Both the position numbers and the translations under genes were made by a program. From contig JAFTIP010000019.1 of assembly GCA_017456845.1 (NCBI GenBank), positions 1 to 53,056 on the forward strand: a stretch of 53,056 bases of DNA, in the 5' to 3' direction. Positions 8,130 to 15,827 of this stretch are shown here, one piece after another. The DNA comes from Ruminococcus sp. (GTDB lineage Bacteria; Bacillota; Clostridia; Oscillospirales; Acutalibacteraceae). Every line of letters begins with the position of its first letter. Within the stretch, counting starts at the first letter, position 1. Below the pieces are notes generated by a model. It was not told where the DNA came from and searched no databases. It saw only the letters and a program-made list of their open reading frames with translations.

Positions 8130-9152
8130 ATGAAAAAAAGCGAATTTTACTACGATTTACCTGAAAGACTCATAGCCCAGACTCCTCTTGAGCGTCGTGA
8201 CAGTTCAAAAATGCTTGTTATGAATAGAGCAACAGGCGAAATCAAGCATCAACATTTCTTTGATATCTGCGATTTTTTAAAAGAAGGCGACCTTCTTGTT
8301 ATGAATGACTCAAGAGTTATTCCTGCAAGAATCTTCGGCAAGAAAGTTGATACAGGAGCTGAGGTTGAGTTTCTACTATTAAAACAAGTAGAAAACAATT
8401 GCTGGGAAACCTTGGTTAAACCCGGTAAGAAAGCAAAAATCGGCACACACTTTGATTTTGCAGGAATTATGCAGGGTGAAATAACCGACATTATTGATGA
8501 GGGTATAAGAATAATCAGATTTGAAAGTGATGAGAATATTTATTCGGCTCTTGATAAAATCGGTCAGATGCCTCTTCCCCCTTATATTACAGAAAAGTTA
8601 GAGGATAAAGAAAGATATCAGACAGTTTACTCTAACGAAGTTGGTTCTGCGGCTGCTCCTACCGCAGGTCTGCATTTCACATTAGAGCTTCTTGAAAAAG
8701 TAAGAGCTATGGGCGTGGATACAGCTTACGTTACACTTCACGTTGGCCTCGGCACATTCAGACCTGTTAAGGAAGATATAATTACCGACCACAAGATGCA
8801 TAAGGAGTTTTACGAGCTTACACAGGAAACCGTTGATAAAATCAAAGCCTGCAAAGAAAGAGGCGGCAGAGTTATTGCAGTTGGTACAACTACCTGTCGA
8901 ACCCTTGAAAGTGTTGCCGCAAAATACGGCGAGCTTAAAGCAACCAGCGAGAGCACTGAAATTTTCATCTATCCCCCATATAATTTTAAGGTACTTGACG
9001 GATTGGTTACAAACTTCCACCTTCCTGAAAGCACGCTTATTATGCTTGTTTCGGCCTTTGCAGGTTACGATAACACAATGAACGCATATAAAACTGCCGT
9101 TGAAAAAGAATACAGATTTTTCAGCTTTGGCGACAGTATGATGATTATATAA
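8130..9152 (+). CDS. queA: S-adenosylmethionine:tRNA ribosyltransferase-isomerase
   Basis: QueA transfers ribose from SAM to preQ1 at tRNA position 34, giving epoxyqueuosine. The 340-residue protein begins [20 protein letters not shown] and contains the family segments [21 protein letters not shown] and [10 protein letters not shown]. Its start has GGAGAAG eight bases upstream. It is divergent from asd with about 190 bases between them. Tgt, the preceding enzyme in queuosine formation, follows at 10011, after an XRE regulator on the opposite strand. Confidence 0.96.
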   Translation: MKKSEFYYDLPERLIAQTPLERRDSSKMLVMNRATGEIKHQHFFDICDFLKEGDLLVMNDSRVIPARIFGKKVDTGAEVEFLLLKQVENNCWETLVKPGKKAKIGTHFDFAGIMQGEITDIIDEGIRIIRFESDENIYSALDKIGQMPLPPYITEKLEDKERYQTVYSNEVGSAAAPTAGLHFTLELLEKVRAMGVDTAYVTLHVGLGTFRPVKEDIITDHKMHKEFYELTQETVDKIKACKERGGRVIAVGTTTCRTLESVAAKYGELKATSESTEIFIYPPYNFKVLDGLVTNFHLPESTLIMLVSAFAGYDNTMNAYKTAVEKEYRFFSFGDSMMII

Positions 9153-9156
9153 AAAT

Positions 9157-9195
9157 AACGCCTGAAAGGATTAAAGCATTTCCTCTCAGGCGTTT
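9157..9195. terminator. Bidirectional terminator between queA and the XRE gene
   Basis: The stem AACGCCTGA / TCAGGCGTT is extended by AGGA / TCCT after a mismatch and is followed by TTTATTTTT on the plus strand. It sits between the two convergent stop codons (9152 and 9200). Confidence 0.85.
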
Positions 9196-9199
9196 ATTT

Positions 9200-9808
9200 T
9201 TACTTAGATATTACTTTTTTCTGCCAGTTCTTTTTGCCGCACTTAGGACACTTAATGTATCTTGTTCTGCCCATATGCATAGACCAAAGCACACTGCCAA
9301 AAGTAGGTACGTGTTTATGTCCGCACTCGGCACACTCATAGTAGCCTGCTGTTTGTTCGATTCTTACAGCATAAGCTATTCCTACTGCAAAAACTATAAA
9401 ACCAACTGCTATAAGCACTATTCTCAGCCAATCTGCCATTTGCACAAAAGCGGCAACAAACACCAGCGAAAACAAAATCAAAGATACTAATACTCCTATG
9501 AATATTTCCATAGATAGAAGCTGTTTGTCGGCTTTTTCTTTTTCTTTAACCATTGATATTAAATTCTTTTCTAATTTTTCATTGTAATTACTCATTGTAA
9601 CTACCTCCCCTGATAATAAATCGTTTACTGTTATACCGAGCATTTCGCAAAGCTCAAGCATAATTGAGGAATCCGGCAACGATTTGCCTGTTTCCCATTT
9701 TGAAATTGCTCTGTCTGTGATTCCTAACTTTTCTGCAAGTTGCATTTGTGTTAAGCTGTTTTCTTTCCGGCACTTTGCAATAAATTTGCCGATTTTGATT
9801 TGGTCCAT
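9200..9808 (-). CDS. XRE-family regulator with two membrane helices and a C-terminal zinc ribbon
   Basis: The first 65 residues form a Cro/C1-type helix-turn-helix (LTQMQLAEKLGITDRAISKW). A linker with a short Lys/Glu-rich helix follows. Two membrane segments then occupy about residues 102-150 (FIGVLVSLILFSLVFVAAF and IVLIAVGFIVFAVGIAYAV). The C-terminal half has CAECGH and CPKCGK, a CxxC/CxxC zinc ribbon. This arrangement suggests a membrane-tethered DNA-binding protein; the signal is unknown. An inverted repeat overlapping its 5' untranslated region is a candidate self-operator. A TATAAT promoter lies just upstream. Confidence 0.8.
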   Translation of the reverse strand: MDQIKIGKFIAKCRKENSLTQMQLAEKLGITDRAISKWETGKSLPDSSIMLELCEMLGITVNDLLSGEVVTMSNYNEKLEKNLISMVKEKEKADKQLLSMEIFIGVLVSLILFSLVFVAAFVQMADWLRIVLIAVGFIVFAVGIAYAVRIEQTAGYYECAECGHKHVPTFGSVLWSMHMGRTRYIKCPKCGKKNWQKKVISK

Positions 9809-9860
9809 AGGAACCCTCCTTTCGCCTTAAATATAGGCTTTTCAGATGCAAAAATCCACA

Positions 9861-9897
9861 TACCAACAGTTGAATGGGGAGATTTCTACCGTTGGTA
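9861..9897. repeat. Inverted repeat TACCAACaGT / ACcGTTGGTA, candidate operator of the XRE gene
   Basis: Ten-base arms at 9861-9870 and 9888-9897 match at nine positions. The promoter-proximal arm is also part of a local palindrome CTACC-AAC-GGTAG that begins just downstream of the -10 box. That position suits repressor binding. Because the element is transcribed it could instead act as a hairpin. Confidence 0.45.
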
Positions 9898-9905
9898 GAG
9901 TAAAT

Positions 9906-9933
9906 ATTATATCAAATCACGGTTTAAAGTCAA
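9906..9933 (-). promoter_or_regulatory. Promoter of the XRE gene
   Basis: TTGACT (9928-9933), a 16-base spacer and a consensus TATAAT (9906-9911) on the minus strand, about 100 bases upstream of the ATG. Confidence 0.7.
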
Positions 9934-9950
9934 TTTATATATATTAATTA

Positions 9951-9979
9951 TTGAATTTTTCTTCTCTTTCATATATACT
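9951..9979 (+). promoter_or_regulatory. Promoter of tgt
   Basis: TTGAAT (9951-9956), a 17-base spacer and TATACT (9974-9979), 31 bases before the tgt ATG, which has an AAAGAGG ribosome-binding site. Confidence 0.6.
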
Positions 9980-10010
9980 GAAGTAGTAATTCTAATTTAA
10001 AGAGGTTAAT

Positions 10011-11141
10011 ATGTTTAAAGTATTAAAGACTGAGGGCACGGCGAGACGCGGTGAGTTTACTACAGTTCACGGAACTGTGCAGACTCCGTGCTTCATGAAC
10101 GTTGCCACAGCAGGTGCAATTAAGGGTGGTTTATCATCCCTTGACTTAAAAGATATCGGCTGTCAGATTCAGCTTTGCAACACTTATCATCTGCACGTAC
10201 GCCCGGGTGATACTGTGGTAAGGGATATGGGCGGACTTCATAAGTTCACAAAGTTTACAGGCCCTATTCTTACAGATAGCGGCGGTTTTCAGGTGTTTTC
10301 TCTGGCAAAGCTCAGAAACATTACTGAGGAAGGTGTTACGTTCTCATCTCACATTGACGGCAGAAAGATTTTTATGGGTCCCGAGGAAAGTATGCGGATT
10401 CAGTCAAACCTTGCCTCTACCATAGCAATGGCTTTTGATGAATGCGTAGAAAACCCTGCAGCTTACGATTATGCCAAAGATTCTGCAAAAAGAACCGTAA
10501 GGTGGCTTCACAGATGTATAGCTGAGATGGACAGGCTTAATTCGTTGGACGAAACTATTAATAAAAAGCAAATGCTGTTCGGAATTAATCAGGGTAGTAC
10601 GTATCTCGATTTAAGAGTTGAGCATATGAAGGAAATTGCCGAGCTCGACCTTCCCGGCTACGCTATAGGCGGTCTTGCAGTTGGAGAAGAAGCTGAAGTT
10701 ATGTATGAGGTTATTGAGGCGGTTGAACCCAATATGCCAAAAGATAAACCGAGATATTTAATGGGAGTTGGAACTCCAATTAATATTTTGGAAGGTGTAC
10801 GCAGAGGAGTAGATTTGTTTGACTGTGTAATGCCCAGTAGAAATGCAAGGCATGGTCACCTCTTTACAAGTCAGGGTATTATTAATATTTCCAATGCAAA
10901 ATATATTCTGGATGAATCCCCCATTGACCCCGACTGCGACTGCCCTGTGTGCAGAAACTTCAGCCGATCGTATATAAGACATCTTTTAAAAGCTCAGGAA
11001 GCTTTAGGACTAAGACTTGCGGTTATGCATAATCTTTACTTTTACAATAAGCTTGCCGAGGATATAAGAAAAGCTCTTGACGAGGGAAGATTTGAAGATT
11101 TTTATAATTCCAAAAAAGATATTTACGGCAAACGAATTTAG
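10011..11141 (+). CDS. tgt: tRNA-guanine(34) transglycosylase
   Basis: Tgt exchanges G34 of GUN-anticodon tRNAs for preQ1. The 376-residue barrel shows the nucleophile region ILTDSGGFQVFSL near residue 90, the general-base region DLFDCVMPSRNARHG near 265 and the zinc site DCDCPVC followed by the histidine of AVMHNLYF. It works just before QueA in the same pathway. A separate promoter lies before yajC, so the two need not be one operon. Confidence 0.97.
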   Translation: MFKVLKTEGTARRGEFTTVHGTVQTPCFMNVATAGAIKGGLSSLDLKDIGCQIQLCNTYHLHVRPGDTVVRDMGGLHKFTKFTGPILTDSGGFQVFSLAKLRNITEEGVTFSSHIDGRKIFMGPEESMRIQSNLASTIAMAFDECVENPAAYDYAKDSAKRTVRWLHRCIAEMDRLNSLDETINKKQMLFGINQGSTYLDLRVEHMKEIAELDLPGYAIGGLAVGEEAEVMYEVIEAVEPNMPKDKPRYLMGVGTPINILEGVRRGVDLFDCVMPSRNARHGHLFTSQGIINISNAKYILDESPIDPDCDCPVCRNFSRSYIRHLLKAQEALGLRLAVMHNLYFYNKLAEDIRKALDEGRFEDFYNSKKDIYGKRI

Positions 11142-11157
11142 TTAATAAATTATTTAC

Positions 11158-11186
11158 TTGATTTATAAGCCAATAACTGATATAAT
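11158..11186 (+). promoter_or_regulatory. Promoter of yajC
   Basis: TTGATT (11158-11163), 17 bases and TATAAT (11181-11186), starting 16 bases after the tgt stop codon. Confidence 0.65.
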
Positions 11187-11210
11187 CAATTCATTGTACT
11201 GAAAGGACAG

Positions 11211-11669
11211 ATGAAAATGAATTTTATTACACCTATTATGAATTTAGCTGATGCTACACAGGCTGCAACCGGTGCAGGCACACAGGGCGGTGCCGCAGGA
11301 TGCCTCGGTTCAGGCGGCTTTGGTATGCTTGCTATTTACGTATTGATTTTCGCAGCTCTTTATTTCTTTATGATAAGACCCAACAACAAAAAGAAAAAGG
11401 CTGAAGAAGAGCTTAAGAAAAACATCAACATTGGCGACGATATTACAACAATCGGCGGTATTACAGGTAAGGTTGTTGCCGTTAAGGATGAGGCTGACGA
11501 AATCGTTATTGAAACAGGCTCTGACAGAGTAAAGCTTCGCTTCAAGAAATGGTGTGTATATGCTAACGAAACAGCACTTGCCGCCGCAGAAGAGGAAAAG
11601 AAGCGTTTAGCTGAAGAAAAAGCTAAAGCAAAGGCTGAGAAAAAAGCAAAGAAGTATAAAGATCAGTAA
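11211..11669 (+). CDS. yajC: Preprotein translocase subunit YajC
   Basis: YajC is the small auxiliary subunit of the SecDF-YajC complex. One membrane helix (about residues 40-56, MLAIYVLIFAALYFFM) is followed at once by the family signature IRPNNKKKKAEEEL and the KNINIGDDITTIGGITGKV core. The roughly 40-residue glycine/alanine-rich leader and the long Lys/Ala/Glu C-terminal tail make it longer (152 residues) than E. coli YajC. ATG codons at 11211 and 11217 are both possible. The tgt-yajC neighbourhood is widely conserved; secD/secF are not in the window. Confidence 0.92.
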   Translation: MKMNFITPIMNLADATQAATGAGTQGGAAGCLGSGGFGMLAIYVLIFAALYFFMIRPNNKKKKAEEELKKNINIGDDITTIGGITGKVVAVKDEADEIVIETGSDRVKLRFKKWCVYANETALAAAEEEKKRLAEEKAKAKAEKKAKKYKDQ

Positions 11670-11679
11670 TAATTAAAAG

Positions 11680-11723
11680 AACCCTTGAATATAATCTCAC
11701 AGAGACTTATATTCAGGGGTTTT
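11680..11723 (+). terminator. Terminator after yajC, 3' arm contains the next gene's Shine-Dalgarno
   Basis: A 15-pair stem (11680-11694 with 11707-11721, one G-U) closes a 12-base loop and runs into TTTTATTT. The next ATG is only at 11728, and its sole ribosome-binding candidate AGGGG (11715-11719) is in the 3' arm. Confidence 0.85.
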
Positions 11724-11727
11724 ATTT

Positions 11728-12144
11728 ATGAAAGCTGTAAAAATAAGTATGAACGAAGCTAAAACGTCTAAACAGCTTAAAGCAGTTATTGCAGGTACCT
11801 TAATAAATGCATTAATTACTTTAACGGCAACTATTGTGTTAACCTTATTTATGAGCATCGCAGGTAATCTGTTTGAAGATTTTGCAAAATATCTTATGCT
11901 TTTACCGTTGGTGTTAGGCGGATATATCGGCGGATTTATTAGTGCAAGAATAAACGGAGCTAACGGCTTGCTTTTAGGAGTCATAAGCGGTGCAGCAATA
12001 CTTATTATCTTACTAATTATAGGTTTTACGGTTTATAACACAGATATAACATATATGATTTTACTTAAGGTCCTTTGCGTACTTCTGCCTGCAGCAATGG
12101 GAGGAGTAAAAGGGGTTAATAAAAAAGAAAAGTTTAAGATATAA
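11728..12144 (+). CDS. TIGR04086-like small membrane protein
   Basis: This 138-residue protein has four hydrophobic segments (about residues 21-43, 55-72, 80-103 and 113-128) and a basic tail. Its content (LPLVLGGYIGGFISARINGANG) and its place directly after yajC fit the clostridial family TIGR04086, whose function is unknown. The start codon abuts the U-tract of the yajC terminator, so most transcripts may end before it, and its ribosome-binding site would be paired in the hairpin. Confidence 0.7.
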   Translation: MKAVKISMNEAKTSKQLKAVIAGTLINALITLTATIVLTLFMSIAGNLFEDFAKYLMLLPLVLGGYIGGFISARINGANGLLLGVISGAAILIILLIIGFTVYNTDITYMILLKVLCVLLPAAMGGVKGVNKKEKFKI

Positions 12145-12178
12145 AAAAATGCGTCTGTTTAGCTACAGACGCATTTTT
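12145..12178. terminator. Bidirectional terminator
   Basis: AAAATGCGTCTGT pairs with ACAGACGCATTTT around a six-base loop, with A- and T-runs on both sides. It separates the convergent TIGR04086-like gene and the pseudouridine synthase gene. Confidence 0.9.
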
Positions 12179-12179
12179 A

Positions 12180-13043
12180 TTAGAAATCCAAAACAGTTTT
12201 CATATCCGTCGGAAGGTCGGCGGTAAGCTCTACATACTCATTTGAAATAGGATGCATAAAAGAAATATACCCACAATGAAGAGCATGACGACTGATTTTA
12301 TCTAAACTTCCGCCGTAAAGGTCATCACCTAAAAGAGGATGACCCATGTATGACATATGACATCGAATCTGATGCGTTCTGCCTGTTTCAAGAACAAGTT
12401 TTAAAACTGTAAAGCTGCCTTTATATTCCAATGGCTCGTAATGAGTTACCGAAGCTTTGCCAGTATCACTAACTACACGGACAATCTTACTATCAGGAGA
12501 TAATGCAATTGGAGCATTTACGGTACCTTTCTCGGCAATTTTTCCATGTACAAATGCAGTATAATGCTTTGTAATGTTACTTTGTGACATTACCGAGGCT
12601 GTGTGTCTGTCTTTGGCAACAATTACAAGCCCTGAAGTATTTCTGTCTAAACGGTTTACAGCGTGAAAGGTGTAATGCTCTCCCCTGTTTTCAGCATAAA
12701 AACTAAGGGCGTTTGCCAATGTATCTTCCTGATGGATCTTTGTTGGATGAACCGGCATAAACGGCGGTTTGTTAAGAACAATAAGGTACTTATCCTCGTA
12801 AACTACATCTACGGGAATATCAAAAGAAGTTACGCCTTCAGAACTTCCTGAGGGTATTTCGATAGTAATTCTATCGCCAAATTTTGCAATATCTACAGCT
12901 CTGGCAGGTTTACCGTTTAAAAGTATTGCACCCTCAATCCGCTTTAGCTTTGCAAGAGTGCGAGCCGAAACTAAACAGTAAGTTCTCAAATATCTGCCTA
13001 CTGTAAGCTTTTCAAAATTTATATCAACAACAAATTCAAGCAT
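12180..13043 (-). CDS. RluD-type 23S rRNA/tRNA pseudouridine synthase
   Basis: The 287-residue protein has an N-terminal S4-like segment (VGRYLRTYCLVSARTLAKLK) followed by the RluA/RluC/RluD catalytic domain. Motif II reads HAVNRLDRNTSGL, with the catalytic aspartate near residue 136. The C-terminal ETGRTHQIRCHM is also diagnostic. The exact uridine target cannot be told from sequence. The ATG at 13041-13043 was chosen for GGTG six bases upstream; it overlaps the DUF1294 stop by eight bases, implying translational coupling. A GTG three codons upstream is an alternative. Confidence 0.9.
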   Translation of the reverse strand: MLEFVVDINFEKLTVGRYLRTYCLVSARTLAKLKRIEGAILLNGKPARAVDIAKFGDRITIEIPSGSSEGVTSFDIPVDVVYEDKYLIVLNKPPFMPVHPTKIHQEDTLANALSFYAENRGEHYTFHAVNRLDRNTSGLVIVAKDRHTASVMSQSNITKHYTAFVHGKIAEKGTVNAPIALSPDSKIVRVVSDTGKASVTHYEPLEYKGSFTVLKLVLETGRTHQIRCHMSYMGHPLLGDDLYGGSLDKISRHALHCGYISFMHPISNEYVELTADLPTDMKTVLDF

Positions 13044-13320
13044 ATAAAGCACCGCTTATAAATTTAAAAGCAATAACAGCCGCTGCCTGCACGAGTATTA
13101 TAGTTGGAAGCCCCAGCATAAACTTAATATGGCGGGTTTTGTGACGAATAACAAGCATCGTTACAAGCTCAGCCACAGCTCCACCAAACAAACCGCACAG
13201 AATAAGAGTAGCTTCGCTTATACGAAACGCCCTCTTTTTTGCGGAAACTTTATCGTAAACCGTAAGAATTACGGTAACTATACTTACTATAATTATATAA
13301 ACATAAAATATTTTTTCCAT
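13036..13320 (-). CDS. DUF1294 membrane protein
   Basis: The 94-residue protein matches the DUF1294 pattern: hydrophobic N-terminus, then DKVSAKKRAFRISEATL, a GLFGGAVAELVTML helix, the conserved RHKTRHIKFMLGLP and a last helix. Function is unknown. The ATG at 13318-13320 has GAGG six bases upstream; an earlier in-frame ATG at 13353 would overlap the divergent hydrolase gene. Only 21 bases separate it from that gene's start. Confidence 0.8.
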   Translation of the reverse strand: MEKIFYVYIIIVSIVTVILTVYDKVSAKKRAFRISEATLILCGLFGGAVAELVTMLVIRHKTRHIKFMLGLPTIILVQAAAVIAFKFISGALYA

Positions 13321-13341
13321 TTTAAACCTCGGAGGAATGAT

Positions 13342-14541
13342 ATGAAAAAGCACATAAGCTTAACGGTAATTCTCACCTTAATATTAGCTATAGCCTCAAT
13401 AATTATAAGTGCTAATCACAACAAAAGTATAAAAGAAAAATCACAGCCCGCACTTAACACCAGCGTCGCTACAAACGACGAAGCTGAAATGCGTGGGTTA
13501 TGGGTAAGTTATATCTCGCTAAATATGAACGGCACAGATTACTCTGAAAAATCTTTCAGAGATAAGTTTGAGGATATTGTAAATAAAGCTAAAGAAACAG
13601 GTTGCAACGCTCTGTTTGTGCACGTAAGGGCATTTTGCGACGCATTTTACGAATCCGAAATATATCCAAGTTCACATATCCTATGGGGTGAGCAAGGTAA
13701 AAAACCGACTTACGATGCGTTAAGCATAATGTGCGAAATCTGCGAAAAGGAAAAACTTGAGATTCACGCGTGGATTAACCCTTATAGGATTATGACAAAA
13801 GCAGCCAACTTTACCCTTTCTGAGAATAATCCCTACATAATTGATAGCACCTTAGGCATTGAATACGAAGGCGGGATTTACCTTAACCCGGCAAAAAAAG
13901 ACGTAAGGGAACTTATAATAAAAGGAGTTAAAGAAATCCTCGAAAATTATAAGGTAGACGGTATACATTTTGATGATTACTTTTACCCTACAATGGATGA
14001 GGATTTTGATAAAGCCCAGTATAATCAATACCTGAAGGCATTTGCATCAGAAAAAGACGCAATGCCACTTTCAGAGTGGAGAAAAAATAACGTTAATATG
14101 CTTATAGCTGAAGTTTACAGATTAGTAAAAAGCTATGATACCAACATAGACTTTGGCATTTCGCCTCAGGGAAATATTGAGAACGACCTTAACATGGGAG
14201 CTGACGTTAAGTCTTGGTGTGAATGTATAGGGTATGTTGATTACATCTGCCCTCAGCTTTATTACTCCTTAGAAAACCCTGCCCTTAAATTTGAAGCAGG
14301 TCTTAATAAATGGCTTAGCTTCGAATCCCACCAAAAGTTAAAACTTTATGCAGGACTGGCAGTATATAAAGCTGGTACCGACGCAGACGAAGGTACTTGG
14401 AAACCTTACGACGACGTATTGTCAAAAGAGCTTGAAATTATACGGAAGAAAAAGCTCGACGGTTTTATACTATATGACTTTGAAGCATTAAAATCTTACG
14501 AAGCAGAAGCTGAGATAGAGAATTTCAAAAATCACTTATAA
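13342..14541 (+). CDS. GHL10-type (DUF187) glycosyl-hydrolase-like lipo- or secreted protein
   Basis: The 399-residue protein starts with a basic residue pair and a hydrophobic segment (KKHISLTVILTLILAIASI), a signal peptide or membrane anchor. The glycosyl-hydrolase-like 10 domain follows from MRGLWVSYISLN (about residue 50), with CNALFVHVRAFCDAFYESE, INPYRI, and the barrel motif VDGIHFDDYFYP holding candidate acidic catalytic residues. FGISPQGN and YICPQLYYS are also typical. Related proteins (YngK type) probably act on cell-wall or surface glycans; the substrate is unknown. The ATG at 13342 has GGAGG seven bases upstream. The longer upstream open frame is antisense to DUF1294 and rejected. 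The last six bases overlap mtaB tail to tail. Confidence 0.85.
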   Translation: MKKHISLTVILTLILAIASIIISANHNKSIKEKSQPALNTSVATNDEAEMRGLWVSYISLNMNGTDYSEKSFRDKFEDIVNKAKETGCNALFVHVRAFCDAFYESEIYPSSHILWGEQGKKPTYDALSIMCEICEKEKLEIHAWINPYRIMTKAANFTLSENNPYIIDSTLGIEYEGGIYLNPAKKDVRELIIKGVKEILENYKVDGIHFDDYFYPTMDEDFDKAQYNQYLKAFASEKDAMPLSEWRKNNVNMLIAEVYRLVKSYDTNIDFGISPQGNIENDLNMGADVKSWCECIGYVDYICPQLYYSLENPALKFEAGLNKWLSFESHQKLKLYAGLAVYKAGTDADEGTWKPYDDVLSKELEIIRKKKLDGFILYDFEALKSYEAEAEIENFKNHL

Positions 14542-15825
14542 TAGCTCACCTATACACATTTCGCCTTTGATATCAATAATTTTAACAGCAAGAATTTCGC
14601 CGCGGATATCTTCTTCTGAAACAACCGAAACAGGAGTATAATTTTCAGTTAAGCCGAAATATTTTTTGTCAGATACAGTTTCAAAAAGCACCTTATTAAT
14701 GGTGTTAAGCTGAGTATCCATAAAGCTTTTGCGACTTTTTTCCACCGCTTCACCCATTAAAGCAGCACGCTGGGTTTTAACAGCATTAGTAAGATGACCG
14801 CTCATATCCCACGCTTTGGTGCCTTCACGCTTTGAATAGGGAAAAACGTGAACTTTTGCAAATCCTATTGAAGTTACAAAATTAAGAGAAGACTTAAAAT
14901 CTTCTTCTGTTTCTCCTGCGAAGCCTACCATTACGTCAGTAGTTATGGAAGGATTATCCCAGAACCTGCGGATATTTCTTACTATTACTGCATACTCGTT
15001 TGACGTATAATTTCGGTTCATATCCTTAAGAGTTTTGTCGCAACCGCTTTGTAAGGAAAGATGAAACTGAGGACAAAATTCCTTAATCTGTGATAGTCTT
15101 CTGAGAACGTTTTCGTCAAGATACTCAGGTTCCAGTGAACCTAAACGAATACGCTCTATCCCCTCTGCCTTTGCAACAGCTTCTACGGCTTCGCAAAGAT
15201 TTGAGTTGATATCAGTACCATAAAGGGAAAGATTTATACCTGTAAGAACAATCTCTTTATATCCGCTTTCGGCAATAAGCTCAGCCTCATCTTTGATATC
15301 ATCAATAGATTTTGAACGGACTCTGCCGCGGGCATAAGGGATTATACAGTAAGAACAGAAGCGGCTACAGCCGTCCTCGATTTTTATATAAGCTCTTGTA
15401 CGCTCAGAAAAGCGGCTGACCTTGCATTTTTCGAAAGGCTCCTTTTCCCTGTCGTGCTCATTAACGTCTATAATCTGCTTTCCGTATTTAATAAACTCTG
15501 AAATATACTGAGAAATTACAGTATGGTCGGTATTACCGATTACAATATTGCACTGGGAAAAATCATTGATTTTATCAGGATGAGCCTGTGACATACAACC
15601 GCAAAGAAGGATAATAGCCTTTTCATTCTGACGCCTGAGCTTATGAATGAGCTGACGGCATTTTTTATCACTTACGGCGGTAACTGTGCAGGAATTAATG
15701 ATAAAAATTCCACACTGAGACTCATCCTCATTATATTCATATCCGGCATCAAGTAAAAGATGCCGGATATATTCTGATTCATATTGATTAACCTTACAAC
15801 CAAAGGTGAAAATTTTAAAGAACAT
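14536..15825 (-). CDS. mtaB: tRNA t6A37 methylthiotransferase MtaB
   Basis: MtaB is a radical SAM enzyme that converts t6A37 to ms2t6A in tRNA. It has an N-terminal methylthiotransferase domain starting FFKIFTFGCKVNQYES, with cysteines at about residues 9, 46 and 76. The radical SAM motif CSRFCSYC lies near residue 153, and a C-terminal TRAM-like segment ends the 429 residues. The GCKVNQ start distinguishes MtaB from MiaB and RimO. It begins two bases after the AI-2E permease gene and is probably the last gene of the long minus-strand operon. Confidence 0.94.
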   Translation of the reverse strand: MFFKIFTFGCKVNQYESEYIRHLLLDAGYEYNEDESQCGIFIINSCTVTAVSDKKCRQLIHKLRRQNEKAIILLCGCMSQAHPDKINDFSQCNIVIGNTDHTVISQYISEFIKYGKQIIDVNEHDREKEPFEKCKVSRFSERTRAYIKIEDGCSRFCSYCIIPYARGRVRSKSIDDIKDEAELIAESGYKEIVLTGINLSLYGTDINSNLCEAVEAVAKAEGIERIRLGSLEPEYLDENVLRRLSQIKEFCPQFHLSLQSGCDKTLKDMNRNYTSNEYAVIVRNIRRFWDNPSITTDVMVGFAGETEEDFKSSLNFVTSIGFAKVHVFPYSKREGTKAWDMSGHLTNAVKTQRAALMGEAVEKSRKSFMDTQLNTINKVLFETVSDKKYFGLTENYTPVSVVSEEDIRGEILAVKIIDIKGEMCIGELL

Positions 15826-15827
15826 AA

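Noticed and set aside
13129-13341. Upstream extension of the GHL10-type gene to an earlier ATG
   Set aside because: It is antisense to DUF1294, its translation is not family-like, and the ATG at 13342 has an ideal Shine-Dalgarno followed by a signal peptide.
14319-14333. TTCGAATCCCACCA resembling a tRNA T-arm with CCA tail
   Set aside because: It lies in the middle of the well-conserved GHL10-type reading frame, and no acceptor or anticodon arms are found upstream.
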